A DNA stretch of 64,000 nt, taken from positions 1,240,001 to 1,304,000 of the forward strand of contig CAVZVZ010000005.1 in NCBI GenBank assembly GCA_963778895.1, written 5' to 3'. The DNA comes from CAVZVZ01 sp963778895 (lineage in GTDB: Bacteria; Actinomycetota; Acidimicrobiia; Acidimicrobiales; Acidimicrobilacustridaceae). Below are positions 57,524-64,000 of the stretch, piece after piece. The position numbers and the translations under genes are program-made. Position 1 is the first letter of the stretch. Each line of letters opens with the position of its first letter. The notes below the pieces were generated by a model, which was not told where the DNA came from, did no database searches, and saw only the letters and a program-made list of their open reading frames with translations.

Positions 57524-57605
57524 GGGTCGGTGCCCGAGTGGCCAAAGGGAACGGGCTGTAAACCCGTCGGCATTGCCTACGGAGGTTCAAATCCTCCCCG
57601 GCCCA
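57524..57605 (+). tRNA. tRNA-Tyr (anticodon GTA)
   Basis: 82 bases with a long variable arm (type II). Acceptor GGGTCGG with CCGGCCC, discriminator A, anticodon loop CTGTAAA (anticodon GTA) and T-arm loop TTCAAAT. CCA is not encoded. No clear promoter was seen apart from TAGGGT about 12 bases upstream. Confidence 0.95.
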
Positions 57606-57790
57606 CGCAACGCGTCTCGCGATCTGGGTCGCGTCGCGTGTGCCGCTTGCCTCCGGTCGGAAACGATGAAAGAGTCACGTTCTAATACCGACGGAGAGTG
57701 GTCGAGGGGGTACTAGAGGTGATACTCACGTCGGGCGGGCCCACATCGAGATGGCGGCGCAGGCGCAACAAGGCGGCGCGCTTGCATCCC

Positions 57791-58147
57791 ATGGCGGAAG
57801 ACCCTTCGTCGACCACCCAGCTCTTCGATGCGCGGTTGCGCCGACCGCGGCCTCAGGGGGCGCCCGAGCCGACTGCCCCGCCCTCGCTCCCGGCGGGCAC
57901 CTCCGCGTACCAACCTCTACCCGTCGAGCCCGTTCCCGGCGAGCCGCTCCTGCGTTACGAGTGGCGTACGGCCGCCGGCGATGTGCTCGTCGTCGAGGCC
58001 GCCTGGCCGGCACGCCCCCAGCCGGACGCGCCGACGACCGTCAACGATACGAACGGCCACCGTTCGGACGAACCACACGTCGATCTTCGCCCGCCGGACC
58101 GCGCCGAGACGACCACCGTCGTGCGGCTCGAGTCCCCCGGGGCGTAG
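57791..58147 (+). CDS. Proline-rich protein of unknown function
   Basis: 118 residues, not recognised. It is rich in Pro, Arg and Ala (RPRPQGAPEPTAPPSLPAG), with one more ordered stretch, LLRYEWRTAAGDVLVVEAAW, that could be a small beta unit. No signal peptide or membrane helix. ATG at 57791 is preferred; the frame stays open to a GTG at 57698. The 185 bases between tRNA-Tyr and this gene show no other gene. Function unknown; the frame itself is only moderately secure because GC-rich DNA favours long open frames. Confidence 0.5.
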   Translation: MAEDPSSTTQLFDARLRRPRPQGAPEPTAPPSLPAGTSAYQPLPVEPVPGEPLLRYEWRTAAGDVLVVEAAWPARPQPDAPTTVNDTNGHRSDEPHVDLRPPDRAETTTVVRLESPGA

Positions 58148-58169
58148 CCCCGCGAAATACCCTGCGCCG

Positions 58170-58655
58170 ATGCTCCGGCGCGTGGGTACCTTCATGGTCC
58201 TGCTTCTCGCCGTCGGCTGCCGCTCGTCACCATCGGCCCCGCTGACCTTCGCCGATCCGCCGACGGCGATCACGCCCGGAGAGGCGCTCGACGTGAGCGG
58301 CGGTGGATGCCCGGCCAAGGGAACGATTCCGCTCGCGCAGCCCGAACAGGTCGAGGTGATCCTGCAGCCCGGCCCGCCGCGGGACAGCGACACGCTCTGG
58401 CACACCGCCGACGACGGGCACCTGGCCTTCGTCGGGTTCGCGTTGGCCACGAGCGCATCGGCGCAGCGGTTCGTGGTCGGCTCGGACGGACGCTGGAGCG
58501 GGTCGATCGCGGCCGTCGCCGCCCAACCCGGCGCCGAGTGGTCCCTCACGGCGACATGTCTCACCCGCGTCAAACGCGCCTCGGGCATGGAGAGCGAGCA
58601 GCAGATCGACGACGACGACCCGACCATCGTCGTCAGTCCGATCCCGGTCCGCTGA
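58170..58655 (+). CDS. Probable lipoprotein of unknown function
   Basis: 161 residues. MLRRVGTFMVLLLAVGCRSS is a signal peptide with a lipobox (LAVGC), so Cys17 would be lipidated and the protein held on the outer face of the membrane. The mature part has a beta-sandwich look (PPTAITPGEALDVSGGGCPA ... EQVEVILQPGPPR), similar to small Ig-like secreted domains, with two further Cys that may form a disulfide. ATG at 58170, 22 bases after the previous stop. No family was recognised. Confidence 0.75.
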   Translation: MLRRVGTFMVLLLAVGCRSSPSAPLTFADPPTAITPGEALDVSGGGCPAKGTIPLAQPEQVEVILQPGPPRDSDTLWHTADDGHLAFVGFALATSASAQRFVVGSDGRWSGSIAAVAAQPGAEWSLTATCLTRVKRASGMESEQQIDDDDPTIVVSPIPVR

Positions 58656-58694
58656 CCGAGCCGCCGCCGCCGGCCTTCTATTAGCCTCCGGCTC

Positions 58695-59183
58695 ATGCCG
58701 AGTTTCGATGTGGTTTCGCAGGTCGACGCGCAGGAAGTGCGCAACGCCGTGGATCAAGCGGCACGCGAGTTGTCGACTCGCTACGACTTCAAGGGCACCA
58801 ACTCGTCGGTCGAGTTGGGCGAGACCGAGCTCACGCTGCGGTCCAGCAGCGAGGACCGGTTGAAGGCGGCGCGCCAAGTGCTCGAGGAGAAGTTGGTCAA
58901 GCGCAAGGTGTCGCTCAAGGCCTTCGATTTCGGCAAGGTCGAGGAAGCCGCCGGGGCCACGGCCCGTCAGGTGGCCACGATCCAAGCCGGCATCTCGTCC
59001 GAGAAGGCCAAAGAGGTCAACAAGCTCATCAAGGGTCTCGGACTCAAAGGCATGCAGTCACAGACCCAAGGTGATCAAGTACGCGTGACCAGCAAGAAGC
59101 GCGACGACCTGCAGGCCGTGATGGCCGCGCTCAAGGAAGCGGACCTGGGCATCCCCCTGCAGTTCGAGAACTTCCGCGACTGA
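58695..59183 (+). CDS. yajQ: YajQ family nucleotide-binding protein
   Basis: 162 residues. MPSFDVVSQVDAQEVRNAVD, STRYDFKGTNSSVEL and the C-terminal DDLQAVMAALKEADLGIPLQ followed by FENFRD are diagnostic of YajQ/UPF0234. Some members bind cyclic-di-GMP and affect gene expression; others bind GTP or tRNA-like targets. The presence of a GGDEF cyclase gene 2.7 kb away makes a link attractive but unproven. TAGCCT at 58682-58687 is only seven bases before the ATG, so the mRNA is probably leaderless. Confidence 0.95.
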   Translation: MPSFDVVSQVDAQEVRNAVDQAARELSTRYDFKGTNSSVELGETELTLRSSSEDRLKAARQVLEEKLVKRKVSLKAFDFGKVEEAAGATARQVATIQAGISSEKAKEVNKLIKGLGLKGMQSQTQGDQVRVTSKKRDDLQAVMAALKEADLGIPLQFENFRD

Positions 59184-59194
59184 GTCCCAGAGAA

Positions 59195-59692
59195 TCAGTC
59201 GTAGTAGCCGCTGTGGATGTACACGCACGGCACGCCTTCGGCGTGGAACATGTCGACGTTGCGACGATCGTCCTCGAAGGCAAGACGTAGGTCGAAGCCG
59301 TAGGCGCGCAACTCACCCACGCTTCGGCGCTTGAACTCTCGGGATGCGCCGTAGTCGCCGTATTCGCGCATGATCAACAGGTCCCAGCGCAGTTCGTACC
59401 GCTTCAGCCATCCGATCGTGTTCGCCTGCACCCGAATCGGTCGAGCCGTCAACAGCACCACCCGACAGTCGGCCTCGATCACATCGAGCAGACGGGCGAC
59501 TTCGTCGATCAGTGGATCATCGCCACACGCCTCGAAGAACGCTTCCCAGTCACGCCACGGACGTTCGATGAAGTGCTGTCGGCTGGTGGCGTCGGACAAC
59601 ACGCCGTCCATGTCGAACACGACAGCGGGCCCGGGCGCGACCTCGCCGTCGCGCCACCTCCAGTTGTCGGGGTCGTAGAAGTGGGGCGCCAC
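59195..59692 (-). CDS. HAD-superfamily phosphatase (polynucleotide kinase 3'-phosphatase-like)
   Basis: 165 residues. VVFDMDGVLSDATSRQHFIE is HAD motif I with both Asp residues, VVLLTARPIRVQANTIGWLK is motif II, KRRSVGELRAYGFDLRLAFE supplies the Lys, and FEDDRRNVDMFHAEGVPCV is motif IV. The layout resembles the phosphatase domain of polynucleotide kinases, without a kinase domain. Substrate unknown. Start GTG 59692, 12 bases after the acs stop, so it probably shares the acs transcript. It converges on yajQ with an 11-base gap. Confidence 0.88.
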   Translation of the reverse strand: MAPHFYDPDNWRWRDGEVAPGPAVVFDMDGVLSDATSRQHFIERPWRDWEAFFEACGDDPLIDEVARLLDVIEADCRVVLLTARPIRVQANTIGWLKRYELRWDLLIMREYGDYGASREFKRRSVGELRAYGFDLRLAFEDDRRNVDMFHAEGVPCVYIHSGYYD

Positions 59693-59704
59693 CGATCGAC
59701 CGCG

Positions 59705-61660
59705 TCAGTCTTCCTGCGGCGCAGTGGCCGCCCGCTCGCGGATCTCCTCGACCACACCCGCGTCGGCCAACGTGGTGGTGTCACCGAGTTGCCGACCCTC
59801 GGCGACATCCCGCAAGAGCCGGCGCATGATCTTCCCCGAACGCGTCTTGGGCAGGTCCGGCACCACCACGACCGTCTTGGGCCGGGCGGTCGGACCGATC
59901 TTGGTGGCGACGTGCTGACGCACTTCCTCGACCAGCTGCTCGCTCGGTTCGTAGCTCTGCCGGAAGATCACGTAACCGATGATCGCCTGGCCGGTCGTGG
60001 CATCGTTCGCGCCCACGACCGCGGCCTCGGCGACCGCCGGATGGTCGACCAGCGCGGACTCGACCTCGGTGGTCGACACGCGGTGTCCCGACACGTTCAT
60101 CACGTCGTCGACGCGGCCGAGCAACCAGAAGTAGCCGTCCTCGTCGATCTTGCACCCGTCGCCGGCGAAGTACCGGCCCTCGAACCGGCTCCAGTATGTG
60201 TCCTTGTACCGCTCGGGATCGCCCCAGATGCCGCGCAACATTCCCGGCCACGGGCGAGTGAGCGTGAGATAGCCACCGCCCTGTTCGATGCGCTTGCCGT
60301 TGTCGTCGACGACCTCGGCCCCGATGCCCGGGAACGGGAAGGTCGCCGAGCCCGGCTTCAACGTGGTGACACCCGGCAACGGCGTGATCATGTGACCACC
60401 GGTCTCGGTCTGCCACCACGTATCGATGACCGGACAGCGCTCACCGCCGATGAAGCGGTGGTACCACATCCACGCTTCGGGGTTGATCGGCTCGCCGACC
60501 GATCCGAGCACGCGAAGGCTCGACAGGTCGTGCTTCTGCGGCTCCTGCTCACCCCACTTCATGAACATTCGGATGGCGGTGGGCGCGGTGTAGAGCTGCG
60601 TCACTGCGTAGCGCTCGACGATCGACCACAAGCGATCGCGGCCGGGTGTGTCGGGTGTCCCCTCGTAGATGACCGACGTCGCGCCGTTGGTGAGGGGTCC
60701 GTAGACGATGTAGCTGTGACCGGTGACCCAACCGATGTCGGCCGCACACCAATACACATCCCGCTCCGGGTGGAGATCGAAGACGAGTTTGTGGGTGGCC
60801 GCGACGTGCGTGAGGTAGCCACCGGTGGTGTGCATGATGCCCTTGGGCTTCGCGGTGGTGCCCGACGTGTAGAGCAGATACAGCAGATCTTCGGAATCCA
60901 TCTTCTCGGGCGGGCAATCGGCCGCGGCCTCGGCCATCAGCTCGTGGTACCAGTGGTCGCGCCCCGCAGCCATCTCGACGTCGCCCTCGGTGCGGCGAAC
61001 GACGACGACGTGTTCGACCGTTGGGGTGCTCTTCACCGCGGCGTCGACGTTGGGCTTGAGCGGCGCGGCCGCGCCCCGACGGTACCCACCGTCGGCGGTG
61101 ATGATGAGCTTCGCTTCGGCGTCGTTCACGCGGTCGATGATCGAGTCCGGCGAGAACCCGCCGAAGATCACCGAGTGCGCGGCGCCTATCCGCGTGCACG
61201 CGAGCATCGCGATCGGCAGCTCGGGGATCATCGGCATGTAGATCGCGACCCGGTCGCCCCGGCTCACGCCGAGCGACTTGAGCACGTTGGCGAACCGCTG
61301 CACCTCGTCGAGCAGGTCGGCGTAGGTGATGGTGCGGACGTCGCCCGGCTCGCCCTCCCAGTGGTAGGCGACCCGATCGCCGAGCCCGGCCTCGACGTGG
61401 CGGTCGAGGCAGTTGTACGAGACGTTGAGGGTGCCGCCGATGAACCACTTGGCGAACGGAAGGTCCCATTCGAGGGTGGTGTGGAAGTCCTCGAACCAGC
61501 TGAGGTGCTCCCGGGCCTGGCGGGCCCAGAAGGCCTCGAAGTCGGCCTCGGCCTCGGCGTAGATCGAGTCGTCGGCCACCAGGGCCTGGGCCACCAGATC
61601 CGGAGGCGGCCGGAACGTCCGGTCCTCACGGAAATAGTCCTCGATGGTGGGTTCGCCCAT
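59705..61660 (-). CDS. acs: Acetyl-CoA synthetase
   Basis: 651 residues. WFIGGTLNVSYNCLDRHVE, the P-loop-like YTSGTTAKPKGIMHTTGGYL, TWWQTETGGHM and the C-terminal KTRSGKIMRRLLRDVAEG, whose Lys is the residue acetylated by protein acetyltransferases, all mark Acs. It activates acetate with ATP and CoA. The ATG at 61660 has a GAGGGGAGC ribosome-binding site. A tandem 20-base repeat lies 41-80 bases upstream. The HAD phosphatase gene follows it directly. Confidence 0.97.
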   Translation of the reverse strand: MGEPTIEDYFREDRTFRPPPDLVAQALVADDSIYAEAEADFEAFWARQAREHLSWFEDFHTTLEWDLPFAKWFIGGTLNVSYNCLDRHVEAGLGDRVAYHWEGEPGDVRTITYADLLDEVQRFANVLKSLGVSRGDRVAIYMPMIPELPIAMLACTRIGAAHSVIFGGFSPDSIIDRVNDAEAKLIITADGGYRRGAAAPLKPNVDAAVKSTPTVEHVVVVRRTEGDVEMAAGRDHWYHELMAEAAADCPPEKMDSEDLLYLLYTSGTTAKPKGIMHTTGGYLTHVAATHKLVFDLHPERDVYWCAADIGWVTGHSYIVYGPLTNGATSVIYEGTPDTPGRDRLWSIVERYAVTQLYTAPTAIRMFMKWGEQEPQKHDLSSLRVLGSVGEPINPEAWMWYHRFIGGERCPVIDTWWQTETGGHMITPLPGVTTLKPGSATFPFPGIGAEVVDDNGKRIEQGGGYLTLTRPWPGMLRGIWGDPERYKDTYWSRFEGRYFAGDGCKIDEDGYFWLLGRVDDVMNVSGHRVSTTEVESALVDHPAVAEAAVVGANDATTGQAIIGYVIFRQSYEPSEQLVEEVRQHVATKIGPTARPKTVVVVPDLPKTRSGKIMRRLLRDVAEGRQLGDTTTLADAGVVEEIRERAATAPQED

Positions 61661-61700
61661 GGCTGATTGCTCCCCTCGGCCCGGCTGGCTCTTCTCGCAG

Positions 61701-61740
61701 GATCTTCCCTGGTCAAGGCTGATCTTCCCTGTTCAAGGGC
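61701..61740. repeat. Tandem 20-base repeat upstream of acs, candidate operator
   Basis: Two direct copies of GATCTTCCCTG(G/T)TCAAGG start at 61701 and 61721, exactly 20 bp (two helical turns) apart, with only one or two differences. They sit between the divergent acs and GGDEF genes, downstream of a TAGGCT -10-like element on the minus strand. Two regulator protomers side by side would fit. Confidence 0.5.
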
Positions 61741-61904
61741 AGGCTCGCCGAGCCTAGTTCCGCTTTTCGGGGCCCTGGAGGGCCACCTTTCGAGAACCTG
61801 ATTCTGGTTGGGTCCGGTGCTTTGGTCCCGTCGACCCATTCATGGCAGGGGAACCGCGTGCCGATGGAGTGGGGACGCATCGTCACGACGTAGAAGGAGA
61901 TGCG

Positions 61905-63759
61905 ATGCGGGCGCTAACGAGGTGGCGAGGCGGGGCCCACCCCAGCGCAACGCCGCTGAGCCGCCGATTCACCTACCGATACATCGTCGCGATCGTGCTC
62001 TTCGGCATGATCGGATTGGTCGCGAAGTTCACCAACGACCAGGCGATGAATCGGCTCGAGGCGAATTCGCAACAGCTCCGAGCGGCGGCCACGCAGTCCT
62101 CCCGCGTCTACAACATCCTCGACCTCACCGAGCAAGTCGAGGCGCAGCCACCCGCGGACCAGCTCCGGGTACTCGAGACCGAGCTCCGGGCCGAGATCGA
62201 CATCCTCGAGGACATCGAGCGCAGCCTCTCGACCGGGACGCGGACTCAGACCCTGCCGGCCGTCGGGCCCAACGCCGACATGGCCGAGCTCTACACCGGT
62301 TCCGACACCCGCCTCGACCAGAAGGTCACCGACGTGGCCAACGCCGCGCAGATCGTGGCGGACTTCTCCGCCCCGGGCACCGACGCCGCCACCCGCACGC
62401 GACAAGTGAACGTGCTCCGCGAGACCATCCCAGCCACGGCCGACCTGCTCGACAAGTCGGTGCAGCTCTACGCGGACCAAGCGCGCTCCATCATCCACGA
62501 CCAACGCACGACCAGTACGGCGCTGCTCATGATCGGGATCGGCTCCATGGTCTTCGTGGTCGGCTTCCTGTTCCGCCCCATGGCCCAGAAGATCCACGAC
62601 GAGACGTCGCAGTTGGCCGAAGCCGAGCGCCTTCACCGCGAGAGCAACCAGCGCCAGACGTTCCGCAACGACCTTTCACGCGCCCTGGAAGTCACCGATG
62701 ACAAGCAGGAGGTGCTCGCGACGGTCGCGCGCGCCATGGAAGAGGTTCTGCCCGACAACAAGGCCGAGCTGTTGCTCGCCGACTCGAGCCAGGCTCACCT
62801 CAGCCGGGCCCAGGGCCATCCGACCCGTGGCGCGCCGCGCTGCCCGGTCGACTCGCCGAAGAGCTGCGCCGCGCTGCGCAGCACGCAGCGCATGGTCTAC
62901 GAGAGCAGCCGGATGCTCAACGTGTGCCCGAAGCTCCCGGAGCACGACCACGCACCCTGCTCGGCCGTGTGCGTTCCGGTCACGTTCAACGGGCAGGCGC
63001 TCGGTGTGCTCCATGCGATCGGACCGGACAACCAACCGATGAGCCAGAAGGAGATCGAGCGCCTGAGCGTGCTCGCGACCGAGACCGGAACCCGCCTCGG
63101 TCAGCTGCAGGTCGTCCAGATGACCGAGCTGCAGGCCTCGACCGACGGACTCACCGGCTTGTTGAACCGGCGCAGCCTCGACGGCCGGGCTCGCGCTCTC
63201 ATGGTCGAGGGCCGCCAGTTCAGCATCGCCATGGGCGACCTCGACAACTTCAAGGACCTCAACGACACGTTCGGTCACGAGGCCGGCGACCGTGCCCTGC
63301 GCATCTTCGCTCGCAGCCTGCGCCGTCACCTCCGGCCCGACGACATCGCGGCTCGCTACGGCGGCGAGGAGTTCGTCCTACTCCTGCCGGACACGAGCAT
63401 CACCGATGCTCTCAGCGCGCTTGTACCGGCTGAAGGACAAGCTGGCTGACGACATCGGGCGCACCGGCGGTGCCGACTACACGGTCAGCTGGGGCCTCAC
63501 CGACAGCGCGTCGGGTTCGACGTTCGAAGAGATGCTCGCGGCGGCCGACGCGGCGCTGTACACCGCGAAGCGTTCGGGCAAGGACTGCATCGTCGTCGAC
63601 GGTGAAACGGCTCGGCAATCCGGTGCGCTGCCGGATCGTGTGCCGCCCGAGGCTCGGCGTCAGGAACTCGGTGAGGGCATTCGAGAAGACGAGGAGCTCG
63701 TCGAGCTCGATCTCGGGATGCTCCGCGGCGAGAGCCAGCCGCGCACGCCCTCAACCTGA
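61905..63759 (+). CDS. Membrane diguanylate cyclase (GAF-like and GGDEF), +1 frameshift inside GGDEF
   Basis: About 617 residues once joined. Membrane helix 1 is at about 25-41 and helix 2 at about 206-223, enclosing a 165-residue extracytoplasmic sensor. A GAF-like domain follows (about 255-400) with five clustered Cys (RCPVDSPKSCAAL, CPKLPEHDHAPCSAVC). The GGDEF domain has STDGLTGLLNRRSL, the inhibitory-site RPDD at 477-480 and active-site GGEEF at 486-490. The frame breaks at 63420-63423, where GCG CTT GTA must be read CTT, skip G, TAC to reach YRLKDKLADDIG and AADAALYTAKRSGKDCI. The span is 3n+1. Start ATG 61905 with AAGGAG. Makes cyclic-di-GMP. Confidence 0.9.
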
Positions 63760-64000
63760 GCCGACCTGCCATTCGACGACGCGGAACGACCCGAGCCCGT
63801 CCGGATCGGTCAGGGCCTCGGCCTCGTTGATCCGACTTCGCCCCCGGACCGCCTCGAGATCGCCGACGTGAGCGCGCTCGTTCCAGATGCGCCGGCCCTC
63901 GTCGACCAACTCACCCAAGCCGTGGGTCCGTAGGAACTCCGCCTGTGTCTGGTCTCGGTCGGGAGCGCGAACCCGCGCCAGCTGATCGATGCACACGTCG
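63751..64000 (-). CDS. C-terminal part of a probable MidA-family (SAM-dependent) methyltransferase, cut by window edge
   Basis: The frame runs from beyond 64000 to a TGA at 63751, 82 codons visible. TQAEFLRTHGLGELVDEGRR, IWNERAHVGDLEAVRGRSRI and EAEALTDPDGLGSFRVVEWQ resemble the C-terminal part of COG1565/MidA methyltransferases, which methylate arginine in respiratory proteins in other organisms. The catalytic SAM-binding part lies outside the window, so the call is tentative. It converges on the GGDEF gene and overlaps its stop by nine bases. Confidence 0.5.
   Translation of the reverse strand, partial: DVCIDQLARVRAPDRDQTQAEFLRTHGLGELVDEGRRIWNERAHVGDLEAVRGRSRINEAEALTDPDGLGSFRVVEWQVGSG

Overview
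The window is high-GC DNA (third codon positions are mostly G or C) and carries the main ribosomal and transcription gene block of an actinobacterium. Gene order (tRNA-Thr, tRNA-Met, tuf, rpmG ... tRNA-Trp, secE, nusG, rplKA ... rplJL, rpoBC, rpsLG, fusA, tuf, rpsJ ... S10, spc and alpha clusters, rplM, rpsI, glmM, glmS, acpS, nnr, alr, tsaE, tsaB), protein style (type-Z S14, acidic tails on L10 and L22, a NusG with a long acidic N-terminus) and promoters of the form TTGnnn-N18-TAnnnT fit an Acidimicrobiia-like lineage. That taxonomic placement is inference. Most genes lie on the minus strand and are read from high to low coordinates.

Layout, high to low. 63.8-55.4 kb: edge of a MidA-like methyltransferase gene, a membrane GGDEF cyclase, acs, a HAD phosphatase, yajQ, a lipoprotein, tRNA-Tyr, a GNAT acetyltransferase and a membrane ABC/SMC-like protein with a degenerate P-loop. 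55.4-48.4 kb: tRNA-Thr, tRNA-Met, tuf copy 2, rpmG, an ECF sigma/anti-sigma pair, tRNA-Trp, secE, nusG, rplK, rplA, rplJ, rplL, closed by a strong terminator. 48.3-46.0 kb: a two-gene cassette (DUF6807 and an alpha/alpha-barrel protein) lying between rplL and rpoB, which are usually adjacent. 45.9-37.9 kb: rpoB and rpoC. 37.7-32.6 kb: a small membrane protein, then rpsL, rpsG, fusA, tuf copy 1 and rpsJ. 32.6-29.4 kb: an accessory segment separating rpsJ from rplC, with a carboxylesterase on minus and a coupled three-gene plus-strand operon ending in a DUF3445 protein. 29.4-10.2 kb: rplC to rpsI, with a 99-residue acidic protein of unknown function between rplD and rplW and an encapsulin/encapsulated-ferritin pair between truA and rplM. 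10.2-0 kb: glmM, a very large GlmS-like protein, acpS, nnr, a CBS protein, alr, a P1-family peptidase, family-4 uracil-DNA glycosylase, tsaE and the start of tsaB.

The most striking feature is that eight genes, including rpoB, rpoC, fusA and rpsE, are each split by exactly one extra base, always +1. At six of the eight sites the frame can be restored by reading CTT or CTC and skipping the following G. Recurrent insertion error in the assembly is the simplest explanation, but the shared direction and site make the set worth testing as genuine +1 frameshifting. Other points of interest are the three cassettes inserted into core operons, the two nearly identical tuf genes whose codon usage differs sharply from everything around them, the giant GlmS-like enzyme, and a likely CTG start on infA.

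Start codons were chosen from overlaps and Shine-Dalgarno sequences. No database search was possible, so family names rest on recognised motifs.
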